DNA from: Candidatus Peribacteria bacterium
GTDB taxonomy: Bacteria > Patescibacteriota > Gracilibacteria > Absconditabacterales > Absconditicoccaceae
Direction of reading: 5' to 3'
Assembly (NCBI GenBank): GCA_031276875.1
Contig: JAISMG010000027.1
Span: forward strand, 1-32,123
DNA: 32,123 bases
The position numbers and the translations under genes were made by a program. Below are positions 18,121 through 27,477 of the stretch, piece after piece (the stretch's first letter is position 1; every line of letters starts with the position of its first letter). The notes beneath the pieces are model-generated. The model worked only from the letters and a program-made list of their open reading frames with translations, ran no database searches and was not told the DNA's origin.

Positions 18121-19659
18121 TTATGACGAGAGGAGAAGACTTTTTCCTGTCATTTCATTTGGCTTTTCAATCCCAAATAATGCCAATACGGTTGGTGCGA
18201 AATCATATAATGCTCCCTGTTCTCTAATAGCTTCTTGTACTACCCCTTGCTTGATGTACCAAAAAGGCACAGGATTGGTGGTATGGGATGTTTTTGGTGC
18301 TTCTGGAGTTCCCATTTCTTCACAATTTCCGTGGTCGGCAGTGAGCAAAATATCTACATCAAATGCTTTACTCACCGTCAAAAGCTGTTCCAAAATACTA
18401 TTCAGCTTTTCTACTGTTTGGATAATAGCTGTAGGTATGCCGGTATGTCCCACCATATCTCCATTAGCGAAATTGATAATAAAAAAATCAAAATGCTGAA
18501 TTTCCCTTTTAAAAGTATCCATAATCTCTTGAGCGGACATTTCAGGGTCGAGGTCGTAAGTTGCAACTTTATGGGAAGGAATGAGAATATTTTTCTGTCC
18601 ATCATAGACTATTTCTTTTTCTGCATTGAAAAATTTTGTCACGTGAGCAAATTTTTCTGTTTCTGCCAAATGAAGTTGTCTCATTTCGTGTTGAGAAAGT
18701 ACTTCGGAAAGGGTATGTGCTATTTCCTTTTCTGCTAAAAAAGTATCTCCTTCATATTCTTGGTAATATGTAGTCATTGTTGCAAGGTAGAGATGTTGTA
18801 ATTTTTTGGTCATTACTCCTTTTCCTCGTTTTTCATAACGTTGTGCCTGTTCTGGAAATTGAGAAACTACTAATGCTTGTGTAAATTGTCTGGCTCTATC
18901 TGTTCTAAAATTCAGATAAAATACTGCGTCTCCGCTTTCAATAGGTGCACCTTCCAAAAAGCTTACCGGCAAAATAAATTCATCTGTTTGCCCTGCTGCA
19001 TATGCTTTTGCAATATATTCACTGGGAGTATCGCTCGTTTGTGATTGTTGAAAGACAATTTCATCATAAGCTTTTTGTATTCTTTCCCAATTATTGTCTC
19101 TATCCATCGCGAAATATCTGCCTCCAAAGGTGGAAATTTTTACCATTGGATAGGACTGGAGAAATTTTTCAAAGGTTTTCATCAATGCTAAAGCTGACTG
19201 TGGAGGGACATCTCTTCAGTCACCAAAGAGGTGAAGATAGGTTGGAATATCTTTTGGTATCAGCTTTATAATTTCTTCTAAATGATGCTGGGAAGCGTGT
19301 ACTCCTCCGGGTCCAAAGAGGCTTAAGAGATGGAGATTTGAATGTTGAGCTTTTACGTGGGCAATCCCTTTTTGAAAGGCTTCTAATGACGCAAATTTTC
19401 CTTCTTCCAAAAGGTCGTCAATAGCTACTAATGACTGTTTGATAATTCTGCCTGTTCCTAAGGTCATATGTCCGACTTCTGAATTTCCCATTTGTCCTGC
19501 TGGAAGACCTACAGCTTTTCCTGAAGTATCAATGATGGTATGTTTTTGAGTGAAAAGTTGATGAATGGTGGGGGCATTTGCGAGAGTAATGGCGTTTTCG
19601 TTGGGTGTTTTGGTGTTGATACCAAATCCATCGAAAATAATTAAGGCGACTTTTTTCAT
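18121..19659 (-). CDS. gpmI: 2,3-bisphosphoglycerate-independent phosphoglycerate mutase
   Basis: A 512-residue glycolytic enzyme interconverting 3- and 2-phosphoglycerate. The metal-binding start is IIFDGFGIN, the phosphorylated Ser is in GNSEVGHMTLGTGR, and the substrate-binding DGRDVPP is restored when the UGA at 19216-19218 is read as glycine (FGDGRDVPPQSAL). The later metal ligands are visible in FANGDMVGHTG and LLTADHGNCEEM. Length matches the family (about 510). It is the last gene of the minus-strand operon after the membrane protein at 19766 and before a terminator. Together with acetate kinase in the same operon it supports a fermentative lower-glycolysis and acetate ATP-yielding route. 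Confidence 0.97.
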
Positions 19660-19765
19660 ATGCTAAGGAGTATGGATAAAAAATAGGCGTATACATCAGC
19701 TCTTGTCTTATTATAAGATATTGAAAAGCGTTTGCAAGGGAGAAATGGTAGAAAATTTATATACA

Positions 19766-20368
19766 TTACTCTGAAATGGTTATAGTGAGATGTGTCCCCG
19801 TTCCTTGCTGTGAGTAAGCACTGATGAGATAACATATTGCGAAAGGAGTATCAAATATAAAGGTTCCATACTTTTTAGGCAAAAAGGCAGGGACTGTTTC
19901 TCCGAGAAAATGAGTAGTTCACGTTAGTATTTTCAATGTGAGATGTTCGTTGGGATGAAGAATTTTGAATGGTTCTGACTGGAAATACGAAGGTCAAGAA
20001 ATGCTTGGAGTTTGGCTATTACGAGTGCTATAGATGAGAATAGGGGAAATTTTTATCTCTCCTTCTTTTGCTATGACTTCTAGCTTTTTTTTACTTTTGC
20101 AGTAGGATGTATCACATTTTACAGCAAGGTTAATTGCTATACGCTTATTTTCCCCAAAGGGGAAATGTACGTCCTTTGAAGAAGTGGTTTCATCAAATTT
20201 TTCTCCTTGATAACAGAAATTATTGAGTGTATATTGATGAAGTATTCACGTGTCTAAAGTATAAAGAAGATGGTTTATGTATCCTATACTTATTCCTATG
20301 ACGAATAGTATTCCTAATATTCCTCGAGTGTATCGCAGTTTATAGCGTTGTAGGTGGCGGTTTTGCAT
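19766..20368 (-). CDS. Membrane-anchored protein of unknown function
   Basis: This 200-residue gene is missed by a standard-code search because of three UGA codons (LDTGILHQ, SISGPSYF, ILTGTTHF). The frame runs from the ATG at 20368 to a TAA at 19766. After a basic head (MQNRHLQRYKLRYTR) there is one membrane segment (GILGILFVIGISIGYI) and then an extracytoplasmic domain of about 170 residues with three cysteines near its start (NNFCYQG, VKCDTSYCKSKKK) and a beta-rich tail (HLTLKILTG, THLTITISE). Family not recognised. It starts 13 bases after the tatD stop, so it is co-transcribed with ackA-tatD-gpmI. Confidence 0.75.
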
Positions 20369-20381
20369 AGCTAGAAGGAAG

Positions 20382-21185
20382 TTATAAAGAACATAAAGCT
20401 GAAAAATTTTCTTCTATTTGCTGTTCCAAAGCTTCTTCTGCTATTCCCAAAAGTTCAGCACCAGAGGCATATGCATATTTCACATAGGCAGGATAATTTC
20501 TTTTGCCACGAAAGGCTTGCGGAGGGAGAAATGGAGCGTCGGTTTCCATCAGCCTTTTTGCCTTTTTTACTGCTAAAAATGCTGCTCTGGTGGAATGAGC
20601 ATTGGGGTAGGTTAAAATATTGGTAAATCCTAGTCGAACCTTTGGAAAAAGCTCTTCCACTATTTGCACTTCCTCAGCACCATATCCTCGACAATGAAAA
20701 TACAATTTAAGGTCTGGAAATGCTTTCAATATTTCCAATGTTTCTTCAAAGGCATCTCTGGAATGGATGACCAAAGGCAATTGCAATTTGCGGGCAAGTT
20801 CTGCGTGGAGTCTGAAGAGTTCCTGCTGGTGGGCAAGATTGGCGTTGTCTGTTCTGTGTAAATCAATGCCACATTCGCCGATAGCGATGACTTCATCAGG
20901 ATTTTGGAGATATTGTTGCTCCAATTCGTTTATCAGGGTTCAAAAATCTGAAGTTGCAATATTGCGTGCGTCTTCTGGATGAAAGCCCACCGTCGCTTTC
21001 ACGGTCAGCTTTGGAAATAATTTTTTCGCTTCCTGAGCAATGCGTATGCCATTTTGGTTGTAGTCGGTGTGAGCTCCTGCATTGACCAAAATTTTTCCAC
21101 CAGCGGTTTGAAAATCGGTAAGGTGAGTTTTCCAGTCAATGAACAGGTCTTCAAGGTTGAGATGAGTATGTGCGTCAATGAGCAT
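20382..21185 (-). CDS. tatD: TatD-family metal-dependent DNase
   Basis: A 267-residue TIM-barrel hydrolase. Metal-binding motifs are HTHLN at the N-terminus, GECGIDLH, VIHSRDAFEE, YFHCRGYGAE and the terminal ETDAPFLPP. The UGA at 20940-20942 encodes glycine in SDFGTLINE; family length is about 260. TatD proteins are 3'-5' exonuclease or deoxyribonuclease enzymes acting in DNA repair or degradation; in a nucleotide-scavenging symbiont a role in DNA salvage is possible (inference). It lies 31 bases downstream of ackA and 13 bases upstream of the membrane protein gene in one operon. Confidence 0.95.
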
Positions 21186-21216
21186 TCCAAGAAAACAAGA
21201 AAATTAAAACTAGACG

Positions 21217-22413
21217 CTATTTCACCAATTCATACGTATCTTTTGCAATCATATATTCTTCATCTGTAGGAACGACAATGACGGTAATTTTGCTCTCAGG
21301 AGTGGTGATAACTCTTTCTTGTTCTCTAAAATCATTTTTGGTTTCATCAAAACTTGCTCCCATTCGTTCCAATTGTTTCATTATCAACGCTCTGGTAAGA
21401 GGCGACCTTTCCAAAATTCCCGCTGCCATTACAATTACCTCCACTCCGTTCATCAATGCAGCATATCCTCCAATATATCTCACAATTCTATTTACATACA
21501 TTTTTAAAATCTGCGTTTCTGGCTCTTTTCCTGCTACATATCCTTCTTCAATATCTCTCATATCGCTAGATTTGCCATTGTAGAGTCCCAAAACACCAGA
21601 TTTTTTGTTCAGGATGGTATCTATTTCATCAGCAGACAGTCCTTCATTTTTTATCAGAAAGGGTACAATAGCAGGGTCAATATCTCCACATCTGGTTCCC
21701 ATAATCAATCCTTCCAATGGTGTAAATCCTAATGAAGTTTCCAAGGCTTTTCCATTCTGAATACACGCAATACTTGCACCATTTCCTACGTGGCAAGAAA
21801 TAATGTTGGTGGTGTTGTAATCTTTTCCCAGTAATTCACAGGCTCTCTGTGTAATGTACTGGTGAGAGGTTCCGTGAAATCCGTATTTTCTGATTTTGTA
21901 TTTCTCATAATATTCCATAGGGAGGGCATAGAGGTAATGTTCAGGGGTCATACTTTGAAAGAATGCGGTATCAAATACCACTACATTTGGTACTCACGGA
22001 AGTATTTCTTGTACTGCTTCAATTCCGATAATGTTTGCAGGATTGTGCAGAGGAGCCAGAGGAATGAGGGAATGTAGAATTTCCATTATTTTTGCGTTGA
22101 CCAATGCGGAAGTTTTAAAGATTTCTCCTCCGTGTACCATTCTATGTCCAACGGCGTTAATGTCTTCCAAACGTTCTAATGCTCCGTGCTGTGGATTTAC
22201 TAGGATTTCCAGCACTTTTTGGAGAGCTTCACGGTGATTGGCTAAATTTCCGGGGAATTCAGATTTATTTCCCTCGTGGTTTTTGTGCTTGATAAATGAA
22301 CCTTCTATTCAGATTTTTTCGACATTTCCTTTGGCTTCTACTTGCTGATTATCCCAATTAAAAAGCTGATACTTAAGGGAGCTACTCCCGGCATTGAGGA
22401 CTAAAATTTTCAT
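21217..22413 (-). CDS. ackA: Acetate kinase
   Basis: A 398-residue kinase converting acetyl phosphate and ADP to acetate and ATP. The ATPase-fold motifs are [68 protein letters not shown] and [12 protein letters not shown]. Two UGA codons (22309-22311 EKIGIEGS; 21994-21996 [12 protein letters not shown]) are glycine, the latter in the conserved segment before the active-site FDT. The ATG at 22413 gives the family N-terminus exactly; the frame is open further upstream but that part is low-complexity. It is first in the operon. No phosphate acetyltransferase gene is next to it. Confidence 0.97.
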
Positions 22414-22606
22414 TAGCATAGGTGTATAAAAAATAAAATACAATACGTGAAGTATACGTAAAGGGGGGGTAAAAAACAAGAGCAATTGCTTTTTTTCACT
22501 CTTCCATCGAAATGTTCTCCAAAAATCCCTTCCAAAATTTGCAAAAAAATAAAAAAACAGTACTATTAGATATACCAACTTTTTATCTTATTTTGTAATA
22601 GACATA
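22414..22606. promoter_or_regulatory. Divergent promoter region, ackA operon and small-gene cluster
   Basis: A 193-bp AT-rich region between divergently transcribed genes, so both promoters must lie here. On the plus strand TTTTTATCTTA at 22580-22590 precedes the start at 22607 by 16 bases; the identical 11-mer precedes tsf and the FISUMP gene. Confidence 0.45.
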
Positions 22607-22912
22607 ATGCATCCTAACAAAAAACAAGCTCTTATTGAAATTTTAGAAAAGTTGAAGGGACATCGAGAACTCGCAGAAGGTTTTCTCATTCTGGTAAAAG
22701 AAGCCCAAGATGATAGATTAGCTGATGACCTCTTAAATCTAATCTATGACCAAATGAAAAAAATTGAAAATAGAGAAAAACAAAAACGTATTTATGAACA
22801 GTTGAAAGTTATTAAACAGCATAATTTAGAAATGGAAAAAGATAGAAAAGAAGCAGAAAGTCTTTTGGACTCTTTACTTTCTACACTTGAGAAAGAATGT
22901 CAACAACGTTAG
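22607..22912 (+). CDS. Small coiled-coil protein
   Basis: A 101-residue, highly charged, helical protein (IEILEKLKGHRELAEGFLIL, IYDQMKKIENREKQKRIYEQLKVI) with no signal peptide or membrane segment. No UGA. Family unknown. It overlaps the next gene by 16 bases in a different frame, indicating translational coupling, and is the first of three small genes in a row. Confidence 0.65.
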   Translation: MHPNKKQALIEILEKLKGHRELAEGFLILVKEAQDDRLADDLLNLIYDQMKKIENREKQKRIYEQLKVIKQHNLEMEKDRKEAESLLDSLLSTLEKECQQR

Positions 22913-23208
22913 AAAAAAATCACATTTATGAACAAGCAGAAGAAGAATTGAAACTTAATTCTATTAGAAAAAGTCAGGAAGTTCAATGATTTTTAAATGA
23001 AGGAAATCCTAGTTTACATTGGTCTCCAGAAAAAGCTTTGGATGAATTATCTAATGAGCTTGGAACCTGAGAAAATGCTCAAAGACAAACTTGTGCTACA
23101 ATGAATAGTCTTTATTACAGAGAACCATCTCATCATCAAAAAGAGGCTCATAATGCTCTTATATTAACTCAATTAGTACCTAATATGAAACGTGGTATGT
23201 GGGCATAA
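22897..23208 (+). CDS. Small cytosolic protein of unknown function
   Basis: A 103-residue gene that standard-code searches miss, since it contains two UGA codons (EVQGFLNEGNPS and ELGTGENAQR). The ATG at 22897 lies within the preceding gene and the frame ends at TAA 23206-23208. The sequence is polar and mostly helical (YEQAEEELKLNSIRKSQE, PEKALDELSNEL, HHQKEAHNALILTQLVP). No motif recognised; overlap with the preceding gene suggests the two work together. Confidence 0.6.
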
Positions 23209-23239
23209 TAAAATATTTACTTATTTAATTTATAAAACA

Positions 23240-23449
23240 ATGACGACAATACCTTGATTTAAAGAAAAATTACCTCCAGAAGTATTTGAAACTTTTAAAA
23301 TTGGTTTGATGATTAACACTTGAAATCAAAGTCCTACTGATGAAGAAGTAGAAAGATATATATATGCATTACTCGATACTTCCGATACCCAACATAGCCA
23401 CGACCGAAAGAAAATGCACACCAAGCCCACCTTTCGTCCCGCTGACTAA
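23240..23449 (+). CDS. Small protein of unknown function
   Basis: A 69-residue frame with two UGA glycines (TTIPGFKEK, MINTGNQSP) and a polar C-terminus (SHDRKKMHTKPTFRPAD). It follows the previous gene by 31 bases. Its last four bases overlap the 3' end of the convergent racemase-like gene. The PPEVFETFKIGLMI segment looks like a folded helix. Support is only codon structure and context. Confidence 0.45.
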
Positions 23450-24249
23450 CTTTTCTCTATCTGTAGTTCAATTGCTTTTCCCCTTTGCAAGAGCCAGACG
23501 AGCTCTTTTTCTTTGAGCAGAAAATTGGGTGATTGGTTCGTCCAAAGCTGAACACGATACGGAGAAGTATTCACCTTTTCTGTCAGCTTTTTAAAACAGC
23601 TATCTATCGCAGACATATCGTGAAATCTCGTTTTGTGAAAGTTGAAAAATCCTTTTATCGTTCTCTGCATTGTAAAGTAGTGGTAGTGGAGAGGGATAAG
23701 TGTATCGATATTTGCGTCTTTGAAATATTTCATATCATTTTTCAGCGTTCTAATCAGATACGGATTATGCACTCCCAAATCACGAATGCCTGCGGGTCGT
23801 GCATTTGCCACTTTCACCCAATACTGAAAAGGAAAGCTGAATGCTTTGGTGCGGGATTGGATTTCTGTGGGGTGATAGGTTTGGGCGAATGTGGTCATCA
23901 AGGCTTGCAGGTGGTTTTCACTCCCGACGTCCGTCAAAAGTCAGATTTTTCCTATTAATGAATATTTGAATGCATAGGTTTGCAAATAGGTAGTAAAGAG
24001 CGGTAAAATGAGTGGTTCCTTTGGACGTAAAGCAAGTTCGTACACGGGGTCTAAAAGTACGATTTCTGCTCATTGCTCTCTGAGAAATTGGATAGTCTTT
24101 TGGATTTCGTGAAGGATAAAGTCCAAATCTTTCTGTCCAAAAGGAAAAAAAGTCTGGTCGTGGTACACGAGATATTGGTGGTCATACTTGGTCAATACTT
24201 TCCAGAGAGCGAGGGTGTCATTTCCAGAACTTACAATGCCTATTTTCAT
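23446..24249 (-). CDS. Glutamate racemase-like protein lacking both catalytic cysteines
   Basis: A 267-residue protein with the length and layout of MurI/aspartate-glutamate racemases. The N-terminal IGIVSSGNDTLALW corresponds to the family's DSGxGG start, and YLVYHDQTFFPFGQKDLDFI to the YxxDxxxxPYGxKS segment. The place of the first catalytic Cys (CNTAS) reads LDPVYELAL, and that of the second (LGCTHYP) reads IPLHYHYF, in DTLIPLHYHYFTMQ. UGA codons encode Gly in REQGAEIV and IGKIGLLTDV. The fold may have been kept for a non-racemase role, such as binding a partner (inference). It is third in the operon after holA and an exported protein, whose 3' end it overlaps by 10 bases. An alternative is a diverged member of another Asp/Glu-racemase-superfamily group. 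Confidence 0.6.
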
Positions 24250-24851
24250 TCTAATGCTTGTTTCAAATAAAGATAATTGGGGATGAGATTCATCATTTCA
24301 TCCAGAGAAGTTGTCTGCAAAATGGCTTCAATGGTGAGTATTTGTTGATGTACTTGCTGAATAATACTGGTTCATGTGATGGAAGTTGGAGGTGGGAGTT
24401 GTTCCAGATTTTTGCTGAGTGTGGATAGTTTGGTGAGGTAATCATTGAGATGTTGAGAGAGGCTAGACTGATACTGAAGAAGAAATTTTTGTTCAAAGGA
24501 TTGGATGTTTTCTTTGAGCATAGTTCTATAATTTACGAGCTTGAGAAATGTTTGTTTGGTCAGTTCAAAGACTTCTTTTCGATAGATGACATCATCTCCT
24601 TGACTGATATATTGTGCTACTAAGAGGATTTCGTCATATTTTTGTTTCATAAGTTGTTCCAAGGCATTGACATAGATTTCACATTTGCGGATGCCTTCCT
24701 CTTTTTTGAGATATAAGGTCAATTGTTGTCCTTCCTCAAATGCACAATAGATTTTGTCTTCTAAATACGCAAAACTTTCTCCTCTTCCTATCCAGGAAAT
24801 CATTGCCAACATTACAAGTCAAATACTGAAAGAGAAAACATATTTTTTCAT
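24240..24851 (-). CDS. Exported helical protein of unknown function
   Basis: A 203-residue protein under code 25. Three UGA codons are in frame: SFSIGLVML in the signal peptide, SITGTSII and LEGK at the end. The signal peptide MKKYVFSFSIGLVMLAMISW is visible only when the first UGA is read through, which explains why the ATG at 24851 is chosen. The mature part is helical with a cysteine pair (YCAFEEG, KCEIYVNA) and a long amphipathic region (LLQYQSSLSQHLNDYLTKL). Family unknown. It starts 26 bases after the holA stop and ends 10 bases inside the racemase-like gene. Confidence 0.7.
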
Positions 24852-24877
24852 AACAATGAGGAAAAAAATAAAGGCTT

Positions 24878-25864
24878 TTATCCTTTGATGACCAGTTCTT
24901 TTACCGCCAATCGGAAATATTCAGCTGGCAGTATTCCATTTTTGATATCGTACTCTAGAGCAATCAGCTTTTTGAAAAAGTGGCGAATAAACGCTGATTT
25001 TTCTTTGAGCGTTGCTAGCTGTTTGAGGAGATTGCTTGCGGTAAAAGGGGGCATTTTCCCTTCACTGGCAATTTGTTTGCTTTCGTGGATACCTTGACGG
25101 TCAAAATCCAGCACTATCAAATAATTTCTCAGTCCTCGATACAATAGTCCTCCCACTTGGTTTCGGTCGGTGTTGTCGCTTTGCATATCGGCGAGAATTT
25201 CACACGCGTGCTGAGGAGCAGAAAACACATAGTCAAAAAAGCTGAAACTTTCCGCTGCTACCATTCCAAATGTCACTTCTTCCACGACGGCTTCCGTAAT
25301 CGTTTTGGTAGGGTTGGTCTGTTTCCAATAGCGGAGTTTTTCTATTTCATTCACCAAACGAAACTGGTCGTTTCAGACTTTTTTAATCAGTGCTTCTATT
25401 GCTGGATTTTCCAGTTCCAATCCTTCGGCCTGTTGTTTCACAAACAGTTTGAGTTCATTTTTGTCCAGTGGTCTAAATTCTTTGGTTTGTCCTTCTTTGC
25501 TTATCCATTTATAAAAGCGTCCTCTTTTGTCCGGTTTGTATGCCACGCAAATCATAATCGTATCACTGGAAATCCCGTTAGCACGTGCCATTATTTCTTC
25601 TGTAAGTTTCCCATACTGTTCTTCTTTGAGTTTATTGGTCGGTTCGGTATCTAGGGGTATGCCTTCCAAAATGAGCAATTTTTTACTCACAAAAAGTCCG
25701 CCTCCGGAGAGTTGCTGAAGGATAGCACCTGCATTTCGATTTTCCATATGATAAGCAAAAACGCTGTCTGCACCAAATTTCTGAGCAAATTGTTCTTTCC
25801 ATCTTTGGAGTTCTTTGGAGAGTTCGTAGCGATTTTCTCCAGTAAAGAGGTAGAGATTTTGCAT
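24878..25864 (-). CDS. holA: DNA polymerase III delta subunit
   Basis: A 328-residue clamp-loader subunit that opens the sliding clamp. The start is QNLYLFTGENRYELSKELQRW, typical of HolA, with LLILEGIP and DTIMICVAYKPDKRGRFYKW in the first domain and the GNDQFRLVNEIEKLRYW signature in the second; the UGA at 25373-25375 supplies the G of that signature. A C-terminal helical domain (NQVGGLLYRGLRNYLIVL, KLIALEYDIKNG) follows. Length matches the family (about 330). The ATG at 25864 is preferred to an in-frame start 36 codons upstream. It leads a three-gene operon. Confidence 0.9.
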
Positions 25865-26275
25865 AGCCGGGAAAGAAGAGTAAAAAAGCTGTAGCGTTTT
25901 GTGTGTTGGAGAGTGTAGTGATTTAGAAAAAATTTGCAAGAGAGGAAATGAGGAAAAATGCTTAAGGTTCAAGCAAAATCTACTAAAAAGCTCATCAAAT
26001 AAGCTAAAAACAGGGATGACAACGGCACACTACCTATGCACAACAAAACATTTGCATTCCATATCCAAAAACATATACCTTTCAGCGAACAGCAACTACT
26101 TTACGTGAAATCCTATCCCATACACCAAACAGCAATGCAGAACGTGAACAGCGAATAATTTTTATTTCTGCATTTCGTTAGAGTAATGTCCTTTCCAAAT
26201 GGAACCATCTCAATAAATCTCGATATATATATCACTATTTTATAACGTTTTCGACACTTCGTAATACGTTTCATT
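25865..26275. other. Long gap between divergent holA operon and FISUMP gene
   Basis: It holds the holA promoter on the minus strand. A 40-codon frame at 26036-26158 (MHNKTFAFHIQKHIPFSEQQ...) is possible but unsupported. CATCAAATAAGCTAAAAACAG (25994-26014) resembles AATCAAATAAGCTAAAAAGCAG near 11632, just outside the left direct repeat. Nothing else is recognised. Confidence 0.4.
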
Positions 26276-26306
26276 CCTTTTTGTCAATGCAAAAAGGGAT
26301 TTTTTT
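26276..26306 (+). terminator. Hairpin plus T-run just upstream of the FISUMP gene
   Basis: CCTTTTTG (26276-26283) pairs with CAAAAAGG (26290-26297), loop TCAATG, followed by GA and seven T. It looks like an intrinsic terminator but stands 33 bases before a start codon with no plus-strand gene upstream, so it may end an unseen transcript, insulate the gene, or act as an attenuator. Confidence 0.6.
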
Positions 26307-26315
26307 ATGAAAAGT

Positions 26316-26326
26316 TTTTTATCTTA
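26316..26326 (+). promoter_or_regulatory. Recurrent TTTTTATCTTA motif upstream of a start codon
   Basis: Identical 11-mers are found at 22580-22590 and 30229-30239, each 12 to 16 bases before an ATG. Possibly a -10-like or translation-initiation signal; no Shine-Dalgarno sequence is present at these genes. Confidence 0.35.
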
Positions 26327-26338
26327 CTAGCAAATAAT

Positions 26339-27409
26339 ATGATGAAAAAAACAACACTAATACGAACGTTAAGCGTTCTAGCCATAGGAGGAATAGTGCT
26401 ATGGTGAGCCAAAAGTTTAGCAGGCGGGGAGATGCATATTCAGCATAAAGCGGTGTGTAGAGCCATACTTCCTGCCAATGCTGTTTGGAATACAGCTCTT
26501 AATAAGACAGGAGATGTAGCACTTGTAGACCAAACAGAGACGAGTCATAATGTTTGGGAACCAGACGCAGGAGTAGCTACTTTTAGTGGTGATTATCGAG
26601 ATGGAGGATGTACGTTTAGTTGTGCAAGTAATTACAATTGGAATGGAAGTAGTTGTGAAGCAGCAAATATATGTGATATGAGTGTAACATGTAATGAGCC
26701 AGACATTACAATAGGAAGTTTTACGATAAAAGCATGTAATGTAGGTGCTTCAACGGCAGGAACCGGCGCATCTTCTTACGGATGTTACTTCCAGCGAGGA
26801 AATAACTATGGATTTGCAAACTCAGGAAGTATTGCTACAAGTAATAGTTTAGTACCTAATGCTTCTAGTTATGGCCCTTTACCATTGTCTTATTATAGTG
26901 GGTCTAACTTTATTACAGAACCTGGAGTAAGCAGTAGTAGTAAGTATGACTATTGGATAGGTGCTCAGAATAACAATTTGCGATGAGGAAGTGGGGATAT
27001 ACAAGCTAATGGACGAGATAGTGGAAATGCCAGAACAGAGAGACAATGACCGTGTCCAGATGGTTATCATGTACCAAGTGCCGGAGAATGGAGTGGGGTA
27101 GTGATGACACGATGGAATGCAGTAGGAAGTGGAGGAGCATCTATAAATACAAGTAGTTGATTGCCTTACTTTAATGATTCAAGCAAAGCTACTCAATTCA
27201 GGAACGACTTCCGTCTACCGTATGCAGGGTACCGCAATTACGATTCGTCCGCGTCGGTCAATTATCAGGGCAGCTACGGCCGCTACTGGTCATCCAGTCC
27301 GCGTTCTACCTACGCTCGTAACCTGAGCTTGTATTCGTCTTACGTGTACGCGTACGACAACTACAATCGCGCGTACGGCTTCTCTCTGCGTTGTTTCCAG
27401 AATTCCTAG
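26339..27409 (+). CDS. Secreted FISUMP-domain protein, probable DGR variable (target) protein
   Basis: A 356-residue exported protein. The signal segment TLIRTLSVLAIGGIVLWGAKSLAGG contains a UGA glycine; three more UGA codons occur (NNLRGGSGD, ERQGPCPDG, TSSGLPYF). The N-terminal part has Cys-rich CTFSCASNYNWNGSSCE. The C-terminal half is a Fibrobacter succinogenes major paralogous (FISUMP) domain: CPDGYHVPSAGEWSGVV, FRNDFRLPYAGYR, GRYWSSSP and the terminal RAYGFSLRCF. From about 27200 to the stop the DNA abruptly changes to about 53% GC (hand count for 27241-27420, against 37% for 26881-26940), with TCG, GCG, CGC and TAC codons rare elsewhere. Tyr, Ser, Asn, Asp and Ala alternate with fixed residues, as in DGR variable regions. 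ATGATG gives two equivalent starts. Likely role: surface ligand binding, possibly host adhesion (inference). Confidence 0.85.
27200..27409 (+). other. Probable DGR variable region (VR)
   Basis: This covers AGYRNYDSSASVNYQGSY, GRYWSSSPRSTYARNLSLYS and SYVYAYDNYNRAYGFSLRCF. The fixed frame (GYR, GRYWSSSP, ARNLS, R-x-x-GFSLRC) is that of C-terminal DGR variable regions in CPR proteins, while the interspersed Tyr, Asp, Asn and Ser codons are of the kind adenine mutagenesis of AAY codons yields. The template repeat is not in this window, so A-specific changes cannot be shown here. Confidence 0.65.
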
Positions 27410-27438
27410 CTTGACCCTTTGGCTGTTCGCTTTCCCAT

Positions 27439-27456
27439 TCGCTTTCATTAAAGCGA
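27439..27456 (+). other. Hairpin/cruciform downstream of the variable region
   Basis: TCGCTTT (27439-27445) pairs with AAAGCGA (27450-27456) around a four-base loop CATT. A short-stem, four-base-loop hairpin just downstream of the VR is a known target-recognition element of DGRs (described in the Bordetella phage system). The preceding bases 27410-27438 would then include the initiation-of-mutagenic-homing site. Confidence 0.55.
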
Positions 27457-27477
27457 GCAGAGCGAGCGTTCCGCTAT

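Noticed and set aside
26036-26158. 40-codon frame MHNKTFAFHIQKH...
   Set aside because: Plausible-looking but short, with no homology, no clear start signal, and overlapping alternative frames; mentioned only under the gap.
27200-27409. GC jump as assembly chimera or contamination
   Set aside because: The reading frame and FISUMP domain continue smoothly across the boundary to a fitting C-terminus; a junction artefact would be unlikely to preserve this.
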